The position numbers and the translations under genes are program-made. The notes beneath the pieces were generated by a model. That model did no database searches. It saw nothing but the letters and a program-made list of their open reading frames with translations, and was not told the DNA's origin. A DNA stretch of 64,000 nucleotides from Sphingobium soli. Lineage in GTDB: Bacteria; Pseudomonadota; Alphaproteobacteria; Sphingomonadales; Sphingomonadaceae. Shown here piece by piece: positions 1-8,061 of this stretch (within the stretch, counting starts at the first letter, position 1; each line of letters opens with the position of its first letter). The stretch lies in the NCBI RefSeq assembly GCF_020782245.1, contig NZ_JAJGNP010000013.1:54809-118808 (forward strand), given 5' to 3'.

Positions 1-68
1 ACCAGATTGGTGGTGAACGACAGGCGATAGGGCAGGAACGCATCGAGCAGCAGGGAGGAGGTGGTCAT
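1..68 (-). CDS. MarR-family regulator, N-terminal fragment (runs off left edge)
   Basis: Only the first 22 codons are inside the window. The minus-strand start codon is at 68-66 and the visible residues include LLLDAFLPYRLSFTTNLV, which resembles the first helix of MarR-type winged-helix regulators (typically LPYRLS..SN.VS). The gene is divergent from hmgA-fahA with a 72-base shared promoter region. This arrangement suggests it controls homogentisate degradation. The family assignment rests on a short stretch, and the effector cannot be seen. Confidence 0.6.
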   Translation of the reverse strand, partial: MTTSSLLLDAFLPYRLSFTTNL

Positions 69-79
69 GGCGAAGGCTA

Positions 80-123
80 TCATTTGACACCGATCGGGCA
101 AAGTCTATACTGGTTGCAAATGA
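80..123 (+). promoter_or_regulatory. Promoter of hmgA-fahA with flanking inverted repeat
   Basis: TTGACA at 84-89 and TATACT at 106-111 are separated by 16 bases, an unusually good sigma-70-type promoter facing hmgA. The arms TCATTTG (80-86) and CAAATGA (117-123) form an inverted repeat that brackets both promoter boxes. Inference: it may be the operator of the divergent MarR-type regulator. A purine-rich ribosome site (GGAGAGGG) follows before the ATG at 141. Confidence 0.6.
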
Positions 124-140
124 AACTATAGGAGAGGGCA

Positions 141-1469
141 ATGCCAATTCCGGATCAAGATGGCGCATCGGCCGCGATGATACCTGGTTTTGCCAATCAT
201 ATCGTGACGGAGGCTGTGGCTGGCGCTGTTCCGATCGGCCGCAATTCGCCGCAAAAGACGCCCTTTGGCCTTTATGCCGAGCAGCTTTCCGGCACGGCCT
301 TCACCGCGCCGCGCGCCGAAAATCGCCGCAGCTGGCTCTATCGCCTGCGGCCCACGGCGCAGCATGAGGCTTACCGCCCTTATGCCGGGGCGCATCGCTT
401 CGCCTCCGCCCCCTTCATGGACATGCCGCCCTCGCCCAATCGCCTGCGCTGGGACCCGCTGCCCATGCCGTCCGAACCGGTGGATTTCCTGGACGGCATC
501 GTCACCTATTGCGGCAATGGCGATATCGCTGCAGCTGTCGGTTTCGCCGTCCATCTTTATGCCTGCAACCGCCCGATGGACGGCCGCGCGTTCTTCAATG
601 CCGACGGCGAAATGCTGATCGTGCCGCAACAAGGCGCACTGCGGATTACCACTGAGCTTGGCCGGTTCGACGTCGCGCCGCAGCAGGTCGCGCTCATCCC
701 CCGTGGCGTCCGTTTTCAGGTTTCGCTCCTGGATGAATCCGCGCGCGGCTATATCTGCGAAAATTATGGCGCGCTGTTCCGCTTGCCTGAACTGGGGCCG
801 ATCGGTGCCAATGGCCTTGCCAACGCCAGGGATTTTGAAACCCCGGTGGCCTGGTTCGAGGATGTCGACGCGTCCTTTGAACTCATCCAGAAATTTCAGG
901 GCAGTCTTTGGTCAACGACCTTGCCGCATTCGCCTTTCGATGTCGTGGGTTGGCATGGGAACCTAGCCCCGTGCCGCTATGACCTGCGCCGTTTCAACAC
1001 CATCAACACGGTCAGCTATGACCATCCCGACCCCTCCATCTTCACGGTGCTGACCAGTCCCAGCGATACGTCCGGCGTCGCCAATTGCGACTTCGTCATT
1101 TTCCCGCCGCGCTGGATGGTGGCCGAAGACACGTTCCGACCGCCCTGGTTCCATCGCAATGTGATGAGCGAGTTCATGGGCCTGGTGGCGGGCGTCTATG
1201 ATGCGAAGGCTGGCGGTTTTGCGCCGGGCGGCGCGTCGCTGCATAATCAAATGGCCAGCCATGGTCCCGACCGGTCCAGCTACGAAACCGCCATTTCCGC
1301 CTCCCTTGCGCCGCACAAGATCGATGCGACCATGGCCTTCATGTTTGAAGGCCGGCTGCCTTTTCGCCCCACCCATTTCGCCGCTGAGGCTGACTTCGCG
1401 CAGCGGGATTATGACGCATGCTGGTCTGGCTTCGCCAAAGCGCGCCTGCCCGTCCAAGGAGATGATTGA
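141..1469 (+). CDS. hmgA: Homogentisate 1,2-dioxygenase
   Basis: This non-heme iron enzyme opens the ring of homogentisate to maleylacetoacetate, the central step of tyrosine/phenylalanine catabolism in the cytoplasm. The 442-residue length is normal for the family. The N-terminal signature [20 protein letters not shown] matches the conserved GFGN...E..PGALP.G.N block. The C-terminal cupin carries candidate iron ligands in [15 protein letters not shown] and in [15 protein letters not shown]. The start has a GGAGAGGG ribosome site. Its stop overlaps the fahA start by one base (TGATG), so the two are translationally coupled. A maleylacetoacetate isomerase gene is not seen here and may lie to the left. 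Confidence 0.96.
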   Translation: MPIPDQDGASAAMIPGFANHIVTEAVAGAVPIGRNSPQKTPFGLYAEQLSGTAFTAPRAENRRSWLYRLRPTAQHEAYRPYAGAHRFASAPFMDMPPSPNRLRWDPLPMPSEPVDFLDGIVTYCGNGDIAAAVGFAVHLYACNRPMDGRAFFNADGEMLIVPQQGALRITTELGRFDVAPQQVALIPRGVRFQVSLLDESARGYICENYGALFRLPELGPIGANGLANARDFETPVAWFEDVDASFELIQKFQGSLWSTTLPHSPFDVVGWHGNLAPCRYDLRRFNTINTVSYDHPDPSIFTVLTSPSDTSGVANCDFVIFPPRWMVAEDTFRPPWFHRNVMSEFMGLVAGVYDAKAGGFAPGGASLHNQMASHGPDRSSYETAISASLAPHKIDATMAFMFEGRLPFRPTHFAAEADFAQRDYDACWSGFAKARLPVQGDD

Positions 1470-2761
1470 TGACGACCATCGACGAAACCCACGCGATTGA
1501 TCTCCCATGCTGGGTCGACAACGCCATGGGCCACCCCGATTTTCCGGTTCAGAATTTGCCGCTCGGCATATTTTCTCCTGCCAATGGATCGGCCCGCCCC
1601 GGCGTCGCGATCGGCGACCATATCCTCGATCTTGCCGCGATCGGCGATCATCTGCCCGATGCCGTCCGGCCCCTGCTGGGCGATGATTGCCTCAACCGCA
1701 TGCTTGCGCTGCCCGCGACTGACCGGGTCGCCCTGCGCCGCACGCTCTCCCGCCTGCTATGTGATCGGGATGCGCAGCCTGTCCTTGCCGCAGCGCTTAA
1801 CGCCCAGGCACATTGTACCCTCCATCTGCCCGCCCGGATCGGCGACTATACCGATTTCTATGTCGGCATTCATCATGCCACCAATGTCGGCACCTTGTTC
1901 CGACCCGACAATCCGCTGCTGCCCAATTATAAATATGTGCCGATCGGCTATCACGGCCGCGCGTCTTCCGTGCGTCCCTCGGGGCTGCCAGTGGTTCGTC
2001 CGAACGGGCAGTCGAAGGCGCCCGATGCCGCCGAACCGCGCTTTGGCCCGACCGCGCGGCTGGATTATGAACTGGAACTGGGCATCTGGATCGGGCAGGG
2101 CAATGACTTGGGCGACCCTATCCCCATCAAAGATGCGGGCAGCCATATCGGCGGTTTCTGCCTGCTTAATGATTGGTCGGCGCGCGATTTCCAGGCGTGG
2201 GAATATGTCCCGCTCGGCCCTTTCCTGGCCAAGAATTTCCATTCGACCATCTCCCCCTGGGTGATAACGCCCGAAGCCCTCGCACCCTTCCGTCAGGCTC
2301 AGCCCGCCCGGCCGCAGGGCGACCCCGCGCCCCTGCCCTATTTACTGGACCCGCAGGATCAGGAATGGGGCGGACTAGCGCTCGACCTTGGCGTCACCAT
2401 CCGCACCGCGCGCATGCGGGACGCCGCTATGCCACCCTTCCGCCTCAGCCACAGTCGGGCCAGCGCCATGTATTGGACCGCGGCGCAGATTGTCGCTCAT
2501 CACGCGTCCAATGGCTGCAACCTGACGCCGGGCGACCTGCTTGGCACAGGAACGATCTCCGGTTCGGACAGGGAATCGCTCGGCAGTCTTCTGGAAATGA
2601 CACAGGGCGGCAAGAGCCCAATCACCCTGCCATCTGGCGAAAGCCGCACATTCCTGGAGGATGGCGACGAAGTGATGTTGGAGGCGCGTGCGCACCGGGA
2701 CGGCTTTGCGTCCATTGGCTTTGGCGAATGCCGGGCCTGCATCCTGCCGGGCCGCGCTTAA
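1469..2761 (+). CDS. fahA: Fumarylacetoacetase
   Basis: The enzyme hydrolyses fumarylacetoacetate to fumarate and acetoacetate, the last step of the homogentisate pathway. The 430-residue protein has the FAH N-terminal domain and the catalytic domain. YTDFYVGIHHATNVGTLFRP, GYHGRASSV, the LDYELELGIWIG glutamates and LLNDWSARD are the family metal and substrate motifs. ATG at 1469 is preferred over the TTG one codon upstream because an AAGGAGA site sits 7-8 bases before it and because it overlaps the hmgA stop. A hairpin follows directly downstream, so this is probably the end of the operon. Confidence 0.96.
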   Translation: MTTIDETHAIDLPCWVDNAMGHPDFPVQNLPLGIFSPANGSARPGVAIGDHILDLAAIGDHLPDAVRPLLGDDCLNRMLALPATDRVALRRTLSRLLCDRDAQPVLAAALNAQAHCTLHLPARIGDYTDFYVGIHHATNVGTLFRPDNPLLPNYKYVPIGYHGRASSVRPSGLPVVRPNGQSKAPDAAEPRFGPTARLDYELELGIWIGQGNDLGDPIPIKDAGSHIGGFCLLNDWSARDFQAWEYVPLGPFLAKNFHSTISPWVITPEALAPFRQAQPARPQGDPAPLPYLLDPQDQEWGGLALDLGVTIRTARMRDAAMPPFRLSHSRASAMYWTAAQIVAHHASNGCNLTPGDLLGTGTISGSDRESLGSLLEMTQGGKSPITLPSGESRTFLEDGDEVMLEARAHRDGFASIGFGECRACILPGRA

Positions 2762-2767
2762 GAAAAT

Positions 2768-2795
2768 GGCTCCACCGGCATAGGCCGGCGGAGCC
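2768..2795 (+). terminator. Hairpin after fahA, probable terminator
   Basis: GGCTCC-A-CCGGC / ATAG / GCCGG-C-GGAGCC forms an 11-bp GC-rich stem with one mismatch and a 4-base loop, starting 7 bases after the fahA stop. There is no clear T-run, so termination could be imperfect or Rho-assisted. Confidence 0.5.
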
Positions 2796-2809
2796 GAGGT
2801 TCAGGGAGG

Positions 2810-2836
2810 GTCACTCCAAAGGGGGGAAGGAGTGAC
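2810..2836. repeat. 8-bp perfect inverted repeat upstream of ku
   Basis: GTCACTCC (2810-2817) and GGAGTGAC (2829-2836) are separated by a purine-rich 11-base loop. It could be a second terminator arm for fahA or an operator for the ku-ligD operon. The rest of the 2762-2969 gap shows no gene. Confidence 0.35.
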
Positions 2837-2969
2837 GGGATTACAATAGCCCTACAGCATGAATGTTCCATGACTGATATGGATGCTCCCATGCGGCACG
2901 CGCCAAAGATGCCCGCTGCCCCTGGAACTTTTCAAGGGCGTAGCGCGCTGTGCCGTTGGAGGTTCCCCC

Positions 2970-3866
2970 ATGGCCGCACGCGCATATTGGCAGGGCCAGA
3001 TTCGGCTGGCCCTCGTTTCTATACCGGTGGAAATCTATCCCGCCACCAAGTCTGGCGCTGCGGTTTCCTTCCGCCAGATTCATGAACCCAGTGGCAAGCC
3101 CATCAAATATGAGAAGGTCGTGACCGGCGTCGGGCCGGTCGATCCCGACGAAATCCTCAAGGGCTATGAGGTATCCAAGGGCAACTATGTCCTATTGCAG
3201 CAGGATGAGATCGAGGCGGTCAAGATTGAAAGTCGCAAGACGCTGGAACTGGTCCAATTCGTCGAGGCTGACGCCATTGACGTGCTTTATTATGAAAAGC
3301 CCTATTTCGTGCTGCCCGCCGATGACCTGGCCGAAGAGGCCTATGCAGTCCTGCGCGACGCGCTGCGACGCACGAAAAAGGTGGGGCTTGGCCAGTTGTC
3401 GGTGCGGGGGCGGGAGCAATTGGTCTCGCTTAAACCCTGTGGCCGCGGCCTTGTGCTCGAAGTGCTGCGCTACGCCGATGAAGTGACGCGGGCGCAAACC
3501 TATTTTCGCGGCCTCCCCGAAACGGAAGCTGACACCGACCTGCTCGATCTTGCGACCACGATCATCGACAAGAAGACAGGGCCATTCAAGCCGGAGGAAT
3601 TTCATGATCGCTATGTCGATGCGCTCCATCAGCTGATCGACAATAAGAAGAAGGCAAAGGGCAAGCGCGTCATCGAAGATGTCGAGGAGGATGCCCCGTC
3701 GCGCGGCGGAAATGTCATCGACCTGATGGCCGCGCTTAAAAAGTCGGTGGGAGACGGCGGCGCGTCTTCAAAGAAAAGTGCGACGAAAAAAACCACATCG
3801 CGCAGCACTGGCAAATCCATCACATCGCGCGGCCGCTCCACCAGCGCCGGCAAGAAGAGCGCTTGA
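2970..3866 (+). CDS. ku: Ku protein, non-homologous end joining
   Basis: Bacterial Ku forms a homodimeric ring on DNA double-strand ends and recruits LigD. The 298-residue protein begins with MAARAYWQGQIRLALVSIPV, the usual Ku start. It has the Ku beta-barrel core (about residues 10-250) and a Lys/Ser/Thr-rich C-terminal tail (KKSATKKTTSRSTGKS type), the basic extension known to help DNA binding in bacterial Ku. ATG 2970 was chosen over in-frame upstream starts because homology begins there and a GGAG site precedes it. The MgtC-like gene starts 4 bases after the stop and ligD follows, forming a repair operon. Confidence 0.95.
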   Translation: MAARAYWQGQIRLALVSIPVEIYPATKSGAAVSFRQIHEPSGKPIKYEKVVTGVGPVDPDEILKGYEVSKGNYVLLQQDEIEAVKIESRKTLELVQFVEADAIDVLYYEKPYFVLPADDLAEEAYAVLRDALRRTKKVGLGQLSVRGREQLVSLKPCGRGLVLEVLRYADEVTRAQTYFRGLPETEADTDLLDLATTIIDKKTGPFKPEEFHDRYVDALHQLIDNKKKAKGKRVIEDVEEDAPSRGGNVIDLMAALKKSVGDGGASSKKSATKKTTSRSTGKSITSRGRSTSAGKKSA

Positions 3867-3870
3867 CCTA

Positions 3871-4350
3871 ATGGTGCCGAATGCCGCCACACCCCTGCAC
3901 ATGATCGACGGGCCGATCCTGTTGCGGCTGGGCGCGGCGGCATTTTTGGGCCTGTTGCTTGGTCTCGACCGGGAATTGCGCGGCCATGCCGCCGGTCTGC
4001 GCACGCATGGCATATTGTGCTTCACCTGCGCGCTGATGACGATCAGTGCGATCGCGCTGCATAACCAGCTCAGCCACGACGGCAATATCGATCCGCTGCG
4101 GATATTCGAGGCGTCGGCCGCCTTCACGGGGATCATTGCGGCCGGGCTAATCGTTTTCAACCGGGGAGAGGTCAAGAACCTGACGACGGCAGCCCATATC
4201 TGGCTTGCCGCAATGATCGGTATCGCCTGTGGCGCAGGGCAGTGGCCACTTGTGATCAGCGCGGCGATCATAGCGGTGTTGATGCTGACATTGCTCGGTG
4301 TAGCCGAGGATCATTGGTTCAAAAAGGCCCGCGAGAGGGATGGCCGGTGA
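3871..4350 (+). CDS. Small MgtC/SapB-family membrane protein
   Basis: The 159-residue protein has several hydrophobic segments. The first, ILLRLGAAAFLGLLLGLDRE, is followed by LRGHAAGLRTHGILCFTCAL, matching the MgtC/SapB N-terminal membrane domain (GRERE..AGLRTH pattern). The family is linked to Mg2+ homeostasis and to control of the F1Fo ATPase, but many members have no known role. The gene is wedged between ku and ligD: 4 bases after the ku stop, and its own stop overlaps the ligD GTG. The start could also be the ATG at 3901. Why a membrane protein sits inside an NHEJ operon is unclear. Confidence 0.75.
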   Translation: MVPNAATPLHMIDGPILLRLGAAAFLGLLLGLDRELRGHAAGLRTHGILCFTCALMTISAIALHNQLSHDGNIDPLRIFEASAAFTGIIAAGLIVFNRGEVKNLTTAAHIWLAAMIGIACGAGQWPLVISAAIIAVLMLTLLGVAEDHWFKKARERDGR

Positions 4351-6854
4351 CGCGGGCCAAAGACCCCCTGGCGACCTACAATGCCAAGCGCGATTTCAGG
4401 CGCACGCGCGAGCCCAAAGGCGCTGTCGGTAAAAAATCCGGAAACAGCTTCGTGGTTCAGAAACATGCCGCCACGCGGCTTCATTGGGACTTCCGGCTGG
4501 AAATAGACGGTGTCCTGAAAAGCTGGGCTGTCACTAAGGGGCCGAGCCTCGACCCTGCCGACAAACGGCTTGCCGTGCGGACCGAGGATCATCCGCTGGA
4601 TTATGGCGATTTTGAAGGCGTCATTCCCAAGGGTGAGTATGGCGGCGGGACAGTGATGCTTTGGGACCGGGGAAATTGGGAAGCCGTCCCGGGCAAGAGT
4701 GCGAAAGATCTGGACGAGGGGCATCTGCATTTCATCCTTCATGGCGAACGGATGAAAGGGGAATGGCTGCTCGTTCGGATGAAGGGGCGTCCCGGCGAAA
4801 AGCGCGAAAACTGGCTGCTGCGCAAGATTGATGATGACGCGGCCGATCCGTCCGGCTCGCTGGTGGACCAGGCGCTGACAAGCGTCCTCACGGGCCGGTC
4901 CATGGCCCAAATCGCGGCGGACAAGCAGGCCAGCCACTCACTGTCCGGCGCGAGGAGCGATGACTTTGCAAAGTCGATGCAATCGGCGCGGGATCATAAC
5001 GCCGATGTCCGGCGCAAGAACAGGCGAAAGAGCGCGCAACCCCCGGCCTTTGTCGACCCGCAACTTGCTACGCTGGTCGATGACGTGCCGACCGGCAATG
5101 ACTGGCTGCACGAAATCAAGTTTGACGGCTATCGCGCGATGATCTCTGTCGCGGGGGACAAGGTGCGTGTCTTCACGCGCAATGGGCTCGACTGGACGGA
5201 AAAATTCCCTGCGCTTGTGGGCAGCCTTGCTGCGCTGGACTTGCCACCGGCGCTGATAGACGGCGAGATCGTCGCCTTTGGCCCGGACGGCAATCCCAGC
5301 TTTTCCGCGCTGCAAACGGTGCTCAAGCGTGGCCATGGCGCGGAGCGGGAAGATGCCCCGCTCAACCTCTTCGCCTTCGATCTGCTGTCGCTCGATGGCA
5401 TGGATCTGCGGCCATTGTCGACGATCGAGCGGAAGGAAAGGCTTGAAGCCTTGCTGCGCGACGCCGCGCCACCTGTCCATGTTGCTGACCACGTCATCGG
5501 CGCCGGCGAAAAACTCTATCGTTCCATGTGCGATGCCCACCAGGAAGGCATCATCGCCAAACGGGCGGATGCCCCCTACCGATCGGGGCGCACACGCGCT
5601 TGGGTCAAGGTCAAGTGCACGCGCCGGCAGGAATTCGTCATCGTCGGCTGGGTCAGGAGTAGTGCAAAGGGCCGGCCGTTCCGTTCGCTTCTGCTGGCCC
5701 AGAAGGAAGGGCGCACCCTCATTTACAAAGGCAAGGTCGGCACGGGTTTCGGCGCCGACGCGATGGGCGATTTGGCTGAAACCATGGCGCCTCTCGCCGT
5801 GGATAAGCCGCCACTCGACGTGCCGAAGGGCGATGCGCGCGGCGCATGCTGGATCAAACCGACGCTGGTTGCAGAGATTGCCTTTGCCGAATTCACCGGG
5901 GAAGGGCGCGTCCGCCATGCCAGCTTCCTCGGGCTGCGGGCGGACAAAAAGGCCAAGGACGTGACGCCGGAAAAACCTGCGCGCACTCCAAAGGCGCATA
6001 TCGATGTGAAGATCAGCAGCGCTGATCGCGTCATTTTCCCGGACAGCGGACAGACCAAGGGAGAATTGGCCGATTATTACGCACGCGTTGCACCCCTGAT
6101 GCTACCCTTTGCCGCCAATCGCCCCATCAGTCTGGTCCGCTGCCCCCAGGGCCGGGCACGCAAATGCTTTTTCCAAAAACATGACAGCGGCGCATTCGGC
6201 AAGGCGGTGCATCAGGTCCCCATCGCTGAAAAAGACGGCGGTACGGAGGATTATCTCTTTGTCGAAGATGCTGAAGGCCTGCTGACCTGCGTGCAGATGG
6301 GGACGATTGAATTTCATGCCTGGGGGAGCCGCGCTGATGCCGTGGAGCAGCCCGATCGCATGATCTTCGACCTTGATCCCGATGAAGGGATGGATTTTGG
6401 CCGGGTTCGCGACGCCGCACAGCATATTCGCGGCGCGCTAGAGGATCTTGGGCTTGCGTCCTTTGCCATGCTTTCGGGGGGAAAGGGGGTCCATGTCGTT
6501 GTGCCCCTTACGCCCGGGCATGACTGGACAGCGCACAAGGATTTTTCCTCCCGCTTTGCCCAGGCGCTCAGCACGGCCAACCCCGATACATTTGTAGCGA
6601 CTATGAGCAAGGCCAAGCGGAAGAACCGCATCTTCATCGACTGGCTGCGCAACCAGCGGGGTAGCACGGCCGTACTGCCATTTTCCGCCCGCGCGCGCGC
6701 CGGCGCGCCTGTCGCGGTGCCGATCGCATGGGATGAACTGGACCGGTTCAAGGACGCGCACCCATTTGATATTGGTGATGCCGACCAACTGTTGAAACGT
6801 GCCAAGCACCTTAAGGGCTGGGGGTTTGCAGCGCAATCACTGCCGGACATTTAA
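4347..6854 (+). CDS. ligD: Multifunctional ATP-dependent DNA ligase LigD (PE-LIG-POL)
   Basis: LigD seals double-strand breaks with Ku. The 835-residue protein has domains in the Pseudomonas order. The 3'-phosphoesterase spans about residues 30-150, with HAATRLHWDFRLE and EDHPLD giving His40, His46, Asp48, Arg50 and His82. The ligase spans about 230-540, with adenylated Lys258 in the KFDG motif. The primase-like polymerase spans about 560-830, with metal-binding aspartates in MIFDLDPDEG near 675/677. A GTG start at 4347 is chosen because it overlaps the preceding TGA and has an AGAGGGA ribosome site. The ATG 35 codons upstream lies inside the MgtC-like gene. Confidence 0.95.
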   Translation: MTRAKDPLATYNAKRDFRRTREPKGAVGKKSGNSFVVQKHAATRLHWDFRLEIDGVLKSWAVTKGPSLDPADKRLAVRTEDHPLDYGDFEGVIPKGEYGGGTVMLWDRGNWEAVPGKSAKDLDEGHLHFILHGERMKGEWLLVRMKGRPGEKRENWLLRKIDDDAADPSGSLVDQALTSVLTGRSMAQIAADKQASHSLSGARSDDFAKSMQSARDHNADVRRKNRRKSAQPPAFVDPQLATLVDDVPTGNDWLHEIKFDGYRAMISVAGDKVRVFTRNGLDWTEKFPALVGSLAALDLPPALIDGEIVAFGPDGNPSFSALQTVLKRGHGAEREDAPLNLFAFDLLSLDGMDLRPLSTIERKERLEALLRDAAPPVHVADHVIGAGEKLYRSMCDAHQEGIIAKRADAPYRSGRTRAWVKVKCTRRQEFVIVGWVRSSAKGRPFRSLLLAQKEGRTLIYKGKVGTGFGADAMGDLAETMAPLAVDKPPLDVPKGDARGACWIKPTLVAEIAFAEFTGEGRVRHASFLGLRADKKAKDVTPEKPARTPKAHIDVKISSADRVIFPDSGQTKGELADYYARVAPLMLPFAANRPISLVRCPQGRARKCFFQKHDSGAFGKAVHQVPIAEKDGGTEDYLFVEDAEGLLTCVQMGTIEFHAWGSRADAVEQPDRMIFDLDPDEGMDFGRVRDAAQHIRGALEDLGLASFAMLSGGKGVHVVVPLTPGHDWTAHKDFSSRFAQALSTANPDTFVATMSKAKRKNRIFIDWLRNQRGSTAVLPFSARARAGAPVAVPIAWDELDRFKDAHPFDIGDADQLLKRAKHLKGWGFAAQSLPDI

Positions 6855-6962
6855 GGCTTTTTGCGACCAGCCGCTGGACGCTCATGCAACTTCCCGATCC
6901 GGTAGGATTTTTACCCCCGCAGGCGCGTCGGGGGCGGCGCTTCGTCGAAAAAGGATCATCGC

Positions 6963-8051
6963 ATGAAGATTGCCCAAATCGCGCCTTTGGCCGAAAGCGT
7001 CCCTCCCAAACTTTATGGCGGGACGGAGCGTATCGTATCCTACCTTACCGAAGAGCTTGTGCAGCAGGGGCATGACGTCACGCTCTTCGCCAGCGGGGAT
7101 TCCATCACTTCGGCCAAGCTCGTTCCCGTCACGAAAATGGCCCTGCGTCTCAACCCCCATGTCCGGGACACGATACCGCATCATATGATTTTGCTAGATG
7201 AGGTGCGCCGCCGGGCCGACGAATTCGATATCCTGCATTTCCATATCGATGTGCTGCACATGCCCATGGTGCGTGACATGCTGGACCGTGCTGTGACGAC
7301 GCTGCACGGTCGGCTTGACCTTCCCGACCTTGTACCTCTTTACCGCGCCTTTCCGGAGAGCTGCCTTGTCTCGATTTCGGATCACCAACGATTGCCGATG
7401 CCGCCGGTGAACTGGGGCGGCACCATCTATCATGGCCTACCTGCCGACCTATTGCCGCCAAGGACATCAACGAAGGATGGCTATCTCGCCTTCATCGGTA
7501 GAATATCGCCGGAAAAGCGCCCCGACCGCGCGATCCGGATCGCGGTGGAGGCCGGAATGCCGCTCAAGATGGCGGCAAAGATCGACGCGGTCGATCGCGC
7601 CTATTGGGAGCAGGAGATTGAGCCGCTGGTTCGGGCGCACGACAATGTCGATTATATCGGGGAAATCAACGAGCAGCAGAAGGCTGAATTTCTGGGTAAT
7701 GCCGCCGCACTTCTGTTCCCGATCGATTGGCCTGAGCCATTTGGCCTGGTCATGATCGAAGCCATGGCCTGCGCCACGCCGGTCATCGCCTTCCGCTGCG
7801 GATCGGTTCCCGAAGTGATCGATCATGGCGTATCTGGCTTCATCGTCGACAGCGAAGCGGACGCCATCGCCGCCGTACACGCAGTGCGTTCACTCGACCG
7901 CGCGGGCGTACGCGCCGTGTTCGACGCACGCTTCACGGCGGCCCGGATGGCGCAAGACTATGTCAGTCTTTACGAGGATGTCATTACCGGCCGGGCATCG
8001 CCAGGTCTTGCCGCCATGGCGGGCGAGGGGCCGGACCTGACGATAGCTTGA
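6963..8051 (+). CDS. Glycosyltransferase family 4
   Basis: The 362-residue GT-B fold enzyme is predicted to be a cytoplasmic retaining sugar transferase. The N-terminal Rossmann half begins MKIAQIAPLAESVPPKLYGG, with YGGTERIVSYL at the acceptor side. The C-terminal donor-binding half has FIGRISPEKRPD and the EX7E motif in PEPFGLVMIEAMACATPV. It is followed after 10 bases by a glycogen-debranching-type gene. A joint role in an alpha-glucan or stress-related sugar is likely. Donor and acceptor cannot be deduced. Confidence 0.85.
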   Translation: MKIAQIAPLAESVPPKLYGGTERIVSYLTEELVQQGHDVTLFASGDSITSAKLVPVTKMALRLNPHVRDTIPHHMILLDEVRRRADEFDILHFHIDVLHMPMVRDMLDRAVTTLHGRLDLPDLVPLYRAFPESCLVSISDHQRLPMPPVNWGGTIYHGLPADLLPPRTSTKDGYLAFIGRISPEKRPDRAIRIAVEAGMPLKMAAKIDAVDRAYWEQEIEPLVRAHDNVDYIGEINEQQKAEFLGNAAALLFPIDWPEPFGLVMIEAMACATPVIAFRCGSVPEVIDHGVSGFIVDSEADAIAAVHAVRSLDRAGVRAVFDARFTAARMAQDYVSLYEDVITGRASPGLAAMAGEGPDLTIA

Positions 8052-8061
8052 GGGATCCCGC

